A DNA stretch of 64,000 bases from Terfezia claveryi. Taxonomy: Eukaryota > Ascomycota > Pezizomycetes > Pezizales > Pezizaceae. The DNA lies in the NCBI GenBank assembly GCA_015179025.1, contig WHUX01000134.1:62001-126000 (forward strand), written 5' to 3'. Below are positions 48,701 through 61,063 of this stretch, piece after piece. The notes beneath the pieces are model-generated. The model was given only the letters and a program-made list of their open reading frames with translations. It did not search any database and had not been told where the DNA came from. Position 1 is the stretch's first letter. Each line of letters starts with the position of its first letter. Both the position numbers and the translations under genes were made by a program.

Positions 48701-51700
48701 CAAACATGCTACCCAATTTCCGACGTAATTTCATCAACTGCCCCAGGTACGGAGTAAGCACCGCGATGTCATTCTTTCATAACTTCCTTGTTTGATGAGA
48801 TGCTTTACCAGCGCTCCAACCATTTCAATCTCGAAATCGTTCGATTTGCTAACGCCAGATGGATCAGATTGATCTGCACCTGCTTCAGGCTGATTGTGGT
48901 TTAACCAAAATAATCTCCGTGCCATACCATCAACCTCAAAGTGGGTTTTTGTTTTTTCATGGTCTCGGAGATCAGGATAGAGGGTCCGTCTCACAAGTTC
49001 CGATATCGAAGGATGCATCCGCCTCTGTGTGTCGAGAGTGGCAAATGGGAAACTTAGCTTACCAGGCCCATATTTTTCTCGGTCAATCTCTCAAAAAGTG
49101 ACTCATCCAAGGCATAGTCCACTCCCTGTCTGCTTTCCATTGAGAGATTGTAGTTTGCGATATGCGGTCGTAGCTGTTGGTGATCTCCAATCAATATGGC
49201 ATGTTCGACGGAAGGCAAGAGAGCGGTGAGGGTGTTGATTCTAATACTTCTCCTGCCTCCTCACAAATCATCACCTTCGCCTCCAGCTTTCGCAGCAGGG
49301 AGGCATGCCCAGCAAGCCCAGTGGTGGTCACACCTATAATCTCAGCTTCCTGAAGGCACCGCGGTCCCTCTCGTGCATTGTCATTTCAAGCTCTTCCTTC
49401 TTCACCTTGAACTCCGTTATCAGCCGCTTCAATTGATGCAGAAGCTCCTGCCTGATTTCTTCTTCCCATATGCCCTTTAAGCGAGCGCGGTCTTGTTTGT
49501 GCAGCTCACTAATATCTTGACAGTCCAACAATTGGTTCACCGTTAAACCAGGCCTTGCCCCACCCCCCTGTTGTGGGAGAATCGTAAGTTCAGCCAATCT
49601 TGTATGGTATCAGCTGGTTTTCTGTGGGTTACTGTCTGCCATCCAGGTGATGTCTTTCTCCCAAAAAGTTGTCTTTCCGTTTCCGGATATTTTTCCTGCA
49701 AATGGTCTCTCAACACCGTCCAATGATTTATTCTGCTGATTTGCAAGCATAAATCATCAATACGCTCTTGTAAACCAGTGAGATCGGTCTTAAGGTTTCG
49801 ACTTGAGGACCTCTCAACGAAAGTTGTATCCACCTTAGCAGCGACATTGCGAAGGGTTAATTCCTTAAGCTCCTCTGCTTTGGACCGAGATCCTAGGCGC
49901 ACCAACTTCTCTACTCCATTATTGAGCAATTCTACAAGAAATTGGTCGAGGGCATGGTTCGTGTAGCACCTATGCTCGTGTCAGTGTATTATTTTCTTCT
50001 AGAGAGTTTGGTAATAAAACGTACACGCAAACAATGGGTCCCATCTTTAATTTATTTTATTGTGTAGTAAAACTTTGACAATCTGAAAACCCGACATAAG
50101 ACTTTCCAGTACCAGGCGGCCCTTGTATCAATGCTAGCTCCCGACTTAATCCACCCAACAATGCTTCACATTGCCCCTTGTCCAAGGTTGTGGGTGTATA
50201 GATCAAGAATACTGCATGGTCGTTCGATGGAATGTGTCAGCCGTGTGTTCGCAGAAGGCTCCTTTAAAATTACGGATAGGTCAAGTGTAACACTTTCTCG
50301 CATGAGATATAGAGGCGGGGGAACTTTTATCACGCCATCCCGGTTTCATTGGCTTCTGGGTGGTCATTGGGTCCATTCCCTTCAGGTGCAATTAAATTTG
50401 AGAACGGAATTGTGCCATCTGACATCTTCTGGAGGAACCGCAATATGGGTTCAAAGGAAGCAAAGAGCAGCCCAGGAAACTCCACGAGGAAAGGCAAGAC
50501 GTAATTGTTCTGGGACTTGAACTTTAGTTGTCGGTGATACTCCCGCACAATAGTTCGAATATCGTTGGCTGCATCAACAAGCTTCAACGTGACCAATGCT
50601 CGTAATGGATGACCTGACAAGTTGCGGACCGTAGCCTCCCGCTCTTGGACAAACTCAGGGTCTTGGTGATGACGATCAGTGAATTCTTCAACCTCTCTCT
50701 GTGCAACAATGAGAAACGTAAACCCGTTTGCTGATCCACTAGACATAGCCAAAGCCCCGGTCTGTAGGAATCGACTGCGATCCCACCACGCTGTCCTTGC
50801 CATGAGATCGGGTTCTGGCTTCGCCCCTACCAGGCGTTGAGGCTGGTCGAATGTGACCCGGAGCTGAAGCCCATCCCGTTCTTCTGCTTGAAGGCTCTCT
50901 ATGATGACATTCTTGTGGATAATGGTTTGTGTACCGTTAGGTTGTTTCACGTCCTTGTTGGATTTTCTCTCTTGCATCAAGAAGGTATCGTACGGCATCA
51001 CGCAACTGACCAGAGGTATCTTCCCGCAGTAATCGGAACTGCGTATCCAGTACTCGCTCAATCCCAGGGGGTAAATGATGAGCCTTCACGGAATAGTTCC
51101 TCGCTGGGAGATATTCGTTTCGCATCGTCGACAATATCTCTGCGGGGTGGGTAGAATCCTGATCTCTGTAATTGAAGCTTTGTCGTATCATGACGGGACC
51201 ATGCACTGAAAACTCCCCTGGCATATCAACGTCTACCTCGAAAGTAAACCCCGTTCCTGCCTTTGGCTCCTGAGAATCTGTGAAAATGGAATTGCTTCCG
51301 CCATATGAAGTTTTTGTTCCACTCGCCGGAGCTCGGGGTCTGCACCTCGTACAAGGTATTCTGAGCCCCCATGCAAGCACTTCCGGAGATCCTGTACAAT
51401 TCCCACGAATTCCTCCTGTACTGATGCACTTTGGTTGATGTTCAATGTCATCAAAATCGCGGACACAGTTGAACACACCGCATTGCCAAATTCAGGTGGC
51501 TGTTGCCCGACCGCTATCTGCTGAAGATGATCAACTACATGCCGAAAGAAGGGAATTGCCCGCTCTCCGGAGTGGCCATAGATGATGTTGTATATCGTCC
51601 CGACTGATTTCTCAAGCACCAAGGAGGAACGTAACTCCCCATGGGTTATAATCTTTAGGAAGGGAATGCAATGATGCTCGAATGTCATGGTCCCGAGATC

Positions 51701-52259
51701 CCCATTCTCCACATATCTCGTTTCCACAAGATGTTTTATGCGACGTAAGCCCCCTTCTTCAGCCAGCTCTTTGATCAGTTTCTGCTTCACGGCCGACAGA
51801 TCAGTATCCAAAATCTTAATCCCCAGTGATAATAAATGCTCTTGCTGGCTACATGCCAACTCTCCACGACTAGACATCATGCGAATGAGGTCATTCAATT
51901 GGTACTCAATGGGGTCCCGTTCAGGCCGTTTCTGTGTAGTGTCGTTCCTTCCCCGAGAAGGTCCCGACGATCCACGCTGTGATGAGCTTGATGCACCAGT
52001 CCACATCGGTGCATCGTGGGAGTATCTGCACCTGGCGCCAGAAGTACACTTTCCCCTCTGATGATTGAAACACACGGGTTTTCCGGTATTAGAGTTTCCA
52101 GGCTCCTGAATGGGGCTTTGTGGGTTATCGTTCCGCCTAACCGCTATCAGCATATCCCTCAAGACACTTCTGAACAAATACTAACCGGCTTCCAGATCTA
52201 TCCCACCGAAACCCCCTCTTCGTTTGTGCGTTTCCTCTCCATGGCGGTGTTGAGGCCAT
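45708..52259 (-). CDS. NFX1-type zinc-finger RNA helicase (ZNFX1/Hrr1 type), frame-disrupted
   Basis: Superfamily 1 helicase of the ZNFX1 family, linked in other eukaryotes to small-RNA pathways and RNA surveillance. Order: CCCH finger (CFNHQRGKCTSGARCRYSH), ZNFX1-specific block (SNLIAPEGNGPND), Walker A GPPGTGKS (about 50110), motif II CEEAGE (about 49255), GDHQQL, DTQRRM, TVDNFQ/GEEAKV, LSRARNGM, a run of NFX1-type C/H fingers (47.2-48.1 kb), and a terminal RZ-type finger (GHWYYC…GECGLPM…CPQC). Introns: 52137-52185, 49970-50024, 48404-48545, 48240-48302 and 45855-45910. Between 47.9 and 51.3 kb the reading frame changes about ten or more times by single bases, several in homopolymers, yet all motifs survive. 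The 1.8-kb 3' exon is intact. Sequencing error or very recent pseudogenisation are both possible. Confidence 0.82.
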
Positions 52260-54481
52260 GACTTGGTAACAGCTGGAGTAACGTTAACCAGAGCTATGCT
52301 TGCGCACGAGTTGAGGGTTTGTTTTAAGATCCTATGATATTAAAGGGTCGATTTGATACCTAGTAAGTATATGTTATGTGAACCTGCTGTATGTTATGTG
52401 AAACTGCTGAGGCGAGAAAACTTTACAATCCATAAATTCAGTCACACTTCGAAGGTCCCACCCAACATGGATGCACGTGCCATGTTGAACACTCTGTATG
52501 TACATTCACAACTGAATCAAACAGCGCACCAAAGCATTGCCACCAACCAGACTAGACAAACTGCAGTAAGCAACTTGGATGGGAGGCCTTGCTGCCAGGG
52601 GGATTGCGGGCCTTACTGCAGCCGCTGCCGACGTGCATCTGCGTACAAATCTGAAGTACCGGTACCTATTCCACAATCGATACCGGTAAAGCAAACAAGC
52701 TGAAACAAGTCTTCATATGGGACGATGGGCTCTATAATTGGCCTCCTATGTACAAATGATGATAGCAGCTTGTAATGGGGTGAGTTGAGGCATAAATTAT
52801 ACGCAAGCCAGATTACAGCATACGTATTATACACCTACAGGTACGCTCAAATGAGCAAAAGCAATCTCGAGCACCCGTAGGTACTGGAACTCACGCCTCA
52901 CGAATCCCTTCCTCTCCTAGGCTCACACAGCATATTCCAGTGCAGGACTATGATTCATAGCTGGATAATACACATATATCATGCAGTCATACCTAGTTTA
53001 GTGACTAACATTGACTTTTTGTTACCTGATCAGGAACCACCTTATTAGGATGTATGCACTTTTGAAAAAAATAAAAAAACAGTACTTAGAATTAACTGCT
53101 AATCTAGTTATAGTAGGTACTCCAGACACTATGGCAAACTAGGTACACACTTAATACACTTAGCCTGGCTTGTGTATACACTCTCCAGACTAATACACTC
53201 TACAGTACCACCTAGGCTTCTACAACCAGACTAGGCTTCTAGGTTAGTCTCAGGTCTGATCAAATAACGCTCGAGCTAGCTTGAGCGACCACGCTAGCCT
53301 CGTACAAACCAGTGAGGCGAAGTTAGTCTGGTTGTGGGCGAAGCCATGAACACTACTAAAAAATATTAACCTGGGTACGAGGCTACGACCACGCTACATT
53401 TGGCGACGGCGTCATATAGACGCCAGAAGAAGCAGCTCCTCGTCCATACCAAGTATACGCAGAAATTATTGTCCAGAGCGAACGAGAACAAAAACGGTTT
53501 TACTGGAGAGATCTAAATACAGGAAAGTATGAGTGGAGATCTGTACAGATATGCTACCAATGCTCTACTTTAGCTTAATTGGTGAGTACCGAAGGCAAGT
53601 GGGGCACAGGTTGACCCGGCACCCTGAGCAGATTCTCGCCTCTAGCAGGCTCTGATCGTATTTCCGTGCATATCTAGCAGATATTTGGTAGAATTCCGTC
53701 ACCCCAGAATTAAGAAAAAAAACACGTAGGGGTTCTACTGTAGGTTATCATCCGGCACATTGACATTGGCTGGACAAACCTCAAAGGGTGAGTGTCTATA
53801 TTCAACCTGTTGATAACTACACCTGTTGCCTCGATGCTGACTTTTGTGATGTGGCATGTAATTATTAATGGAGAAGGGCACGCTGACGTTGAATTTCCAA
53901 TATGTTTCCTGCAAACAGTACAGCACCAGCGTCACATTTTGCGACTGTTTATGGGATAGCTCATAACTACAGTACCTAGTCTGGTTAGTAAGAGCCTTAA
54001 GTAGACTACAGCCGCGATACTGCTATTGGAATAGTTTCGCAGTTTCGAGCAGGTAACCTTCATTTTGCAACCAGACCATGGGGGAGTATCACCAGAAACA
54101 CAGGGTAGAGAATGTAGAGAATCCATCAGAGCCGCCCTCTAGACATGAAAAAAGAATTTCACCATACCACAACAAGTCTTTCACTATACCAAATTGACCA
54201 CTACTGATTCAAGGGTCAAGGGCTGCTGAGAATCACACTTTCTGCTTGAACTTTCCATACCCAAGTTGGAGTACAACTTCATGTAGCTATATCACATAAC
54301 GTGCCAATCAGACTATCTGCTAACTTGACAGTAAGACCTCACTGAAGGGTTGCCTTCATTAATCTCTAGCTTAATGGAACATGAATATGACCTCTACGGT
54401 GGAGTCCCTGAATAAGCAGGTTCCCGATGTAGCCCAAATGCAACCATGTGTATGCTACTATGTGGTACGCTACGACACGGT
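52260..54481. other. Intergenic, upstream of helicase
   Basis: Contains dispersed-motif copies at 52541, 53221, 53323, 53977 and 54300. No supported gene. Confidence 0.4.
52541..54315. repeat. Five scattered dispersed-motif copies
   Basis: Reverse copies at 52541 (ACCAACCAGACTA), 53221 (CAACCAGACTA) and 54300 (GTGCCAATCAGACTA); forward copies at 53323 (TAGTCTGGTTGTG) and 53977 (TAGTCTGGTTA). All are shorter or more diverged than those near 9 kb. Confidence 0.65.
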
Positions 54482-56511
54482 TCAAATCGTCCCAACAACG
54501 GGTTGCTGTTCAGCATTCCACAGCCCCATTCTCGCACGTTGCATGATTGTTTTCCCCCATCGTTTTGCAAGCTCAGCCTTCTCTCCATTCACGCCCTCCA
54601 CTTCCCTAATATTCCCTTCCGAATCCCCACCAATTCCTTGCACCAATTTCGCTAGGGACTGTACAATTTCATATTTCAATGTAGCTATCTTAAACTCTGT
54701 ACTTTCAGGATCAGCCACTCGCCTAGCCGTGTGTCTCTCCGGAGGGCGCAGAATAAACTCCATAAGCTGTATTTGTTTCAGGATTTCCAATACTCCATCC
54801 CAGCGGGGAGTATCAGCCACCGCCTGAATTAGCGATATCGAGGCAAGGCAAGCGTCTGCTAAAGCGGGGGCCTTTGCAATACTAAGAACTTTTGCCCATA
54901 GACTTGAGGTGACCGGTATGGATGGAGTTGCGTCTGGACTGGCAACCAAAGGAGTTGTGGGTCTAGTAGCTTGGTTATATAGTAAAATTGTATAGATTGA
55001 GTAGAGATATTGCGAAGATGAGAAAAGCGCACCAAGGGTGGAGATGTATTCTGGTAAGGGTGGAGATAGGACCGGGATAAGCGCAATAACGCTGTTGCTT
55101 GACCTCCACTTGTCATACTCCTGTCGTGAGATAGTTCCGGAATCAACAGAAAACGCAGGTGGTGACACCAAAACATCTGGGGGCAGGGAAGTAAGAAGAT
55201 GTAAACATGTAACAGGAGGATCATAGGCCCTCCCAGGGTTTCGACTGGTGTCCAATGCTTGCGCTATATGAGCAAGAAAGAGATCAATCAGGCGCGTCCC
55301 CTCGCTGCTAAACTTCGATCGGACGTTGGTATATTCCACATGCGAAAAATCGGGGAACTGGTCCTTGACATGTTTAGGCAATATGATCGAAGCAGAAGTG
55401 GCATTGACAAGATGAGCCGGATATAACTGTGCATATGCAGAGCAATATTTACCAGCCCTACTCTCCAACAGACCAATCTCCATATCGCTCTTGGTGAAGA
55501 TGTAGGGGTGGAGAAATAATCCGACGGCCTCTTGGTGTTTTCCAACATGGGACTGGGATAGGTAAGTAAGCGCTTTGTCCAATGGACTTGTTGCAGCAAG
55601 CAATTCTGATAAATATTCGAGGTGAAGCATTCCCATCATCACGTCGTTTTCCAGTTTAACCATTCCATAGGTCGCAAAATCAAGTAAACTATTCGCCTTT
55701 ACAGTTCCTATCGTATATTTCTGCACTAGGTCAGGAAATGTATGAGCTGTTACGGTATTCCAATCCATTTCTGCCAAACTGGGTATCAACCCCAGCAGTC
55801 TGGATTGAGCCTTGGTCTTTTCGGAAAGTGACTCTGGGCTCCCTCTCCAGGAGCAGACATGTAAAATCATTTGGTATATATCCTTGTCTGAAAAGATCCT
55901 TCTCCAGAATAGCCCTGAGCCACTACTGCGTTCCGTACCATCCCCACTCACACTGGAAGGCAAATCTGCAAGTAGGAAAGCTAGCAGGACCCGATTTGCT
56001 TCCTTGTGTACTGCTGTATGATCCGTACATAACGCTGTTTTCACAAGCTCCTTGCAAACTTCGTTCCACGTAGCGATAATAGCGATATCCCCTGTAGATG
56101 CAGCCGCCTTGTGAAGCAAGAATAGCCCAAGGAACTGGATTGGCGGTACTGGGGATGAGAGCAATGAAAGAAAGGTTGCGGGGTCTGCCAGAGCGAGGAG
56201 TTGAGTGAAAGGGACATCCCGGAGCAGTTTTTGCAGAAGATCAGTGAGGACAGTCGGATCGTGCTCCACTACATGTAGCACACTAACCAAAAGAGGGACA
56301 AGGGTGGTAAAGAGTGAAGGTGCGAGAACATCTGTGATAGATTAGATTAGAATGGGTTTCGTACGACTGGTCTATCGAGCTAGGACTCACCGATATAGTC
56401 AAGCTGTGCGGTAAATATTCGAACTAGGGGAACCTGTATTGGTGTCTTGGGGTCTTCGAGGATAGAGTTGAGGTGGAATCTTAGCTCTTCGGTGGTGTCT
56501 GGCAGGTCCAT
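54482..56511 (-). CDS. Hsm3/PSMD5-like proteasome assembly chaperone candidate
   Basis: Two exons, 56511-56391 and 56331-54482, joined over a 59-nt intron (GTGAGT…CACAG) that completes an Asp codon; 656 aa. The protein is almost entirely amphipathic helix repeats (for example LLQKLLRDVPFTQLLALADP and FLGLFLLHKAAAS), as in ARM/HEAT solenoids. The opening segment (TTEELRFHLNSILEDP) and overall length fit the fungal Hsm3 / 26S proteasome non-ATPase subunit 5 group, which escorts the base ATPases during assembly. Family assignment rests on fold pattern and general resemblance, so it is moderate. Coding sequence in frame upstream of the chosen ATG (LLQQAILSIP) suggests that a short additional 5' exon could exist. 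Confidence 0.68.
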
Positions 56512-56869
56512 GGGGATTGACAGGATTGCTTGCTGCAGCAGTAACGAAACGAGTATGATGTGATGAGCTGTGATCTTCTCCCAGTGAATATATTTCCTTT
56601 GTAGAACCTGAAGTCCTCAAGAGACTCGTTTGATGTAGCTACAAACCCATCGTCAAGAACAAGAACCAACTACTACAAGTACGTAAGCTTAGCTATTCTG
56701 TGTACTTGAAGTTGGCAAACGCTTACTCATTCACATGTTTGTAATTACTCTTGGGGCGCAGTAACTTCGAGGGCTCTTGGCGCTGAGCCTCATTTTCAAC
56801 TTCGACCTAGGACTCTACCTCCTTCCACCCTCTTTCAGCTTTCAGCGATAGTTAAGTCACAATACAAAC

Positions 56870-57642
56870 ATGTCTCGAGGTGGCCGTGGCGGGTTTGGAG
56901 GTGGCCGTGGCGGTTTTAGTGCAGGTGGACGCGATATACCCTTTGAGATCGACCCGAACTTGAAACCGGACTTTGCACCCAGCGAACTCTTTCCCCCAAA
57001 CCCACCACCAGTTCAAACTGCTCTATCCAAAGAAGAGCGTATTTACATCGCCAGGTTTCGAGAATTCCGAGATAAAGTGTCAAACGGCCCTTTCTTCACC
57101 GTGATGGCAAAAAAGCGGGGATTAGAGAATCCTTTTGAGGAGATTGAGAGGTTTAGCAGGAAATACGAGCGAAAACGCAGGAAGGTCCCAAAATTAGATG
57201 CTAGGCCTTATGGTAAAAAAATCTCCCAGACGCGGAAAACCACCAGCCAGATCTAACCTCCGCTACTATTCTAGTTTTCGAATTTTTCCCTCCGGAACTA
57301 CACACAACCCTTGATCCAAACCACACCGTAAGCACTGATGCCAAATCAAAGGTCACCACCAAACGCCTTCACTTTTCTTCCCTCGAGGCCTTTAACGACG
57401 ACTCCACGGCGGATCCACTCCTCAATGAGGATGAGGAAGACGAAGGAAGAGTTAAAGAAGGGGAAGGAGAAGATGATGCTGGTGCCAAAGGTGATGACGA
57501 GGAGGAGGAAGAGGAAGAGGAAGACGAGGACCAATTCCAGGACGACATGGAGGGTGATTACAATGCCGAACAGTACTTCGACTCGGGAGAGGGGGAAGGC
57601 TGGGGTGATGATGGTGGGGGTGATGATGATGGCTGGTTCTGA
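56870..57642 (+). CDS. RPC31: RNA polymerase III subunit Rpc31 (RPC7)
   Basis: Two exons, 56870-57212 and 57275-57642 (62-nt intron GTAAAA…CTATTCTAG with a CTAAC branch site), giving 236 aa. It starts with an RGG-rich stretch (SRGGRGGFGGGRGGF). It then has the Pol III motif DIPFEIDPNLKPDF, a KRRKVPKLDARPY block followed across the intron by EFFPPELHTTLDP, and a very acidic tail (DDEEEEEEEEED) ending with DYNAEQYFDSGE and GWF. These are standard Rpc31 features. The subunit belongs to the Rpc82-Rpc34-Rpc31 initiation subcomplex in the nucleus. Transcribed away from the Hsm3-like gene, with about 360 bp between the two starts. Confidence 0.92.
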
Positions 57643-57943
57643 ATACCACAGTCCCTATGCAAAATGTTTCTTTTACATAAGCAAAGGTGTGTAAGATGAT
57701 TGCGGCTCTTTTATTGCTATTCAGCGGGCGTTCAATAGACAAAAGATTTTATTTCGCTACCGTTACTGCATTCCTCGTTGAGGTGGTTCAAGTTGGTTTC
57801 CATAAAGTCTCACAGTGTTGGGAACCTGATCCCGCTTTTTTAGAACACAGCACTTGAGTCATACAATAAGATTTTGGCCAAGAGAATATCTGACAACATC
57901 ACCCATTAACAACCTCCAATTCCGCACTCTTTTCCGCTTCAAA

Positions 57944-59814
57944 CTACTCCTGATACCTCTCCAATATATTTTTCATCAATACATTCTTCCAATGACTGGC
58001 GTAGCTTCCTGGGGTCCGTCTCTCATTCCCTACGGCTCTTTGGACGTCCTTCCACTTGATATCCTTGGTAATAACCTGCAACATGGCTGCAATTTCCGTC
58101 CGGCGGAATTTGGTTTCCGAGGGGCCGCCAAAAACTCCTGATGTCGTACTGTTGTTTGTGCGTGGCTTCCTCGGAGCACTCCGAGGCTTCTTTGGCTTAG
58201 GCTCGAGGGCCTGAGTTGCTGAATGACGCTTTGTAGAACCGGAAAAAAGGGGCTGGATTTGGCTCCACATTAGTTTTCTTTCAGCTTAATGCCGGATAAC
58301 CTAGATGACCTTACTTCGTCATCCTCGGAACCTATTTGTATCAATCCCGGATATGTGGGATATTCAGAATGTGGTAAGTTTCCCGAAATCTCCCACCCAG
58401 GCAAATACCCAGCACTCTCATCACTGATGGTATGAAAGGACATCATTTGGCCATCTTGGATTCCATCTCTGGTACCCATGGGCAGAAGTGACATATCCGG
58501 AAGGCCATTTGATTGCGGGGCTGCTTGGGAATCCTGGCAGAACTGTGGTGGAAGCATGGACTGAAGTAGCTCCGGACTGAGATTGACTTCACCCTCCCCG
58601 GTTTGGGAGTGGATTACCCCGCTCGAGTGGAAATTTTTTGCCACTTCGTTCTGCTTACCCTGTCAATTGAGGCACCAACGACCTCTGTTTCAGACACATA
58701 CCTTCTGTGATACCTTTGTCACTCTGAATCCCACCACTCCGCGGGCCGGCGGAGGGTTTTTCTTTAGCAGGATATTAATTGATGTTTTCCCTGGCTTTCT
58801 CTCCCTCAATGGACCCTTCTTCCTAGCTATAGTTCGCTTTTTTTCCTTGAGCCCCATCTCCTCAATTTCAGATATACCCTCATCTCCGTCCATCACTCCA
58901 TCGTCTTCGTCCTCCGTCTCCTCCCTGTCAACCTCGAAATCTGCATCATTGTCATCATCAGTTTCATCAGTTTCATCAGGCTCATCAATTTTATCAAGGG
59001 TGGTAATTAGTTCATCATTTTTATTTTCGTTCTCTGGTGCTATTAGCGCAACACCTTTTCTGACCAGCTTTGCCTCGGCTGCACCAAGATCTGCTGTTTC
59101 TGTGCTACAGACAATGGTCCCCTCGGCTTCTTTCTCGTTTGCTGGTGGACTATAGTCCTCATGAGCCTCGTCGCTCTCATCTTGGGGTTCTTGGTGAGCC
59201 TCCTTAATTCGGGCAGCTCCAGCAATTGCTGCTTGTCTTTGAGGACGACCGCCCTTGGTGAGCGTGGGTGAAGGTACGGCACCGGACATTTTTTTAATAT
59301 CCTGGGAATTAGAGGAGCAAGGGATCGTTGACGGGATTTCTGATTAATTTCATGCAATTAGATTTGCCCTCCTCGGTATCATATACGTACCAGGGACCAC
59401 TCGACACTCACCTGTGTTGTTCGACTTGGCTCCCTTGTTTTCGCCGCCCAGCCTTGCATCCGCCACCTGCTCCGCATCTCCTCCATTTGCAACCTTCGCG
59501 GAATTTCTTGAAGTTTGTTTTGTCGTACCATGAATGTGAGGAGAGAGTAGAGCACTTCCCGTGCTTGGGGTCGTATCAACTGGCTTTACGGTGATGATAT
59601 CATATACTCTTTTCCCCTCGTGGGGGTTTAATTGCGGTTGGTCCATTTGAACACTTCCTTTAGACCGCGTACGGGGCATCATCGGAGACGGCGGAAACTG
59701 TCCTAAGGTTGACCTCTGACCCATGGATAGATGGTTCTTTGAAGTGAACGAGCAGTGGAGAGAAAGAAATGGAGACACTTGGTAGGGATTTTCTTGAAGT
59801 TTGCTGTCGTCCAT
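57944..59814 (-). CDS. Disordered protein with C-terminal SANT/Myb-like block (gene A)
   Basis: Four exons: 59814-59412, 59339-58702, 58659-58315 and 58252-57944. All junctions are in frame with GT-AG introns of 72, 42 and 62 nt; total 564 aa. The stop codon seen after KLKEN at 58270 lies inside the last intron (donor GTAAGG, branch CTAAT). The N-terminal half is polar, with KGGRPQRQ and an acidic run (DETDETDDDNDADFEVDREE). A basic segment (ALEPKPKKPRSAPRKPR) precedes the C-terminal block KFRRTEIAAMLQVI…IKWKDVQRAVGN…YASHWKNVL, which has Trp and helix spacing like a SANT/Myb domain. Probably nuclear and DNA- or chromatin-binding. The N-terminal start is the longest option; MPRTRSK further in is an alternative. 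Confidence 0.72.
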
Positions 59815-60162
59815 TGGAGTTGGTCCTTGTTGAGTTACGAGTCGGGGCCTTTATCCACACCGGGGATGTGGGAGTCGTCATAGTTATAGGATCAAACAAT
59901 GCTTGCAGGTAAGAAGGGGACGTGCATCATGGCAATGCGATATATACACTCCAATCCGAGACTTAAGTACTCCAACCATAAGTGTGCAACCTACTAGTAC
60001 CTCGAAAATATAAAATGATTATTTAGAGCAGTTCTGCAAATTCGCAACCCTTTATTTCGGTGTCTGTTTCCTGAAAACTATGTATTCCGCATAATATTCC
60101 AAAACTCGAGATATCACGTCTCATAATATTGGGGCCACAGTGGTTAGTCCCCTATTAGCTAC
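59815..60162. other. Short spacer between genes A and B
   Basis: Nothing beyond presumed promoter of gene A and 3' UTR of gene B. Confidence 0.4.
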
Positions 60163-61063
60163 TTAATTCAGTTCTGTTTCTATTTGCATCAGTTGCGCAG
60201 TTGGTCTCGAGTCTTCTGTATTCTCAACTGCTACCTCTTCCTTCTCCTCTTTATCTTTCCTACCATCTATCAATATCGCCCTGCAATTCCCACACACCTT
60301 ACCCATCTCCCCACCCTCACCACCATCACCAATACCCACATCAACAGCGACAATGGTGCCATGCTCCCCATCTTTGTCGGGAAAAGCATCATACATCTGC
60401 CTCAATACCACAGTCCCATAAAAGGTCCTCAAACTGTCTATATGTCTATATACCCCGGTCGCTTTACCGACTTCCTGGGCTATCGTGTTCCAGTCATCCC
60501 TGATGCTGTTATTAACCCAGTTTTGCAAGGCACGTACTTCTTCCCGGGTGTACGGTCCTGCGTGTTGGCGGCCGGCATGCCGGGAGGCTGCTTGCTTTGG
60601 AGGTGTTGCTTTGGGAGAATCGCGAGGTGACGGTAATGCACAGGTGGGGTCAGCTGGGGGCTCGTCTTCCGTGGCGGCGTTGCTTTTTTTTGCACGTTTT
60701 GCGGGGGGCTTGCGGGGGGTTTGAGCCTTGCAAAAAGTGGTTAAAACCGACCACGCCTAGGTTTCGGAAATTTGTGAGAGGCATAGGGGTAATATACCTG
60801 ATTTTCTTTCCATCATTGGGTTCCTCGTTGCTAGGTTTAGAGCTCCCAACTTTTCCGCGAGCTGGCCTGCCTCGCCTTTTCGCTTTGGGAGAGGCTTCGG
60901 GGGCATTATCTTCCGAGGGTTGAGGCTCAGGCTGATTAGGCTGCTTAGGCTGCTCTGTTGGCTTTTCCTCTGTAGCAGGGGAGCCTACGTCGATGACCAT
61001 TGTATCTGAAGGTGAAGGCACAGTGCTGCCTTGTATGGAGGACTGTTTCTCATATTCGGACAT
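60163..61063 (-). CDS. AT-hook and SANT/Myb-like protein (gene B)
   Basis: Exon 1 is 61063-60798 and encodes a polar N-terminus with PKAKRRGRPARGK, an AT-hook core (GRP). The donor is GTATAT at 60797. A second exon ends at 60163 and encodes PADPTCALPSPRDSPK, then YTREEVRALQNWVNN…DDWNTIAQEVGK, a SANT/Myb-like block, and a Lys/Glu-rich tail with CGNC. In-frame joining works with an acceptor at 60683 (261 aa). A more conventional acceptor near 60729 would be out of frame unless one base is wrong in a C-run or A-run, so the junction is uncertain. It is adjacent to gene A in the same orientation and has the same overall layout. Confidence 0.65.

Noticed and set aside
57338..57694. Basic plus-strand open frame after the Rpc31 first exon
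   Set aside because: It is the wrong frame of the acidic Rpc31 second exon; the acidic frame ends with the diagnostic DYNAEQYFDSGE.
57944..58270. Separate small gene starting MWSQIQ
   Set aside because: A GT-AG intron at 58253-58314 joins this block in frame to the upstream exons, so it is the last exon of gene A.
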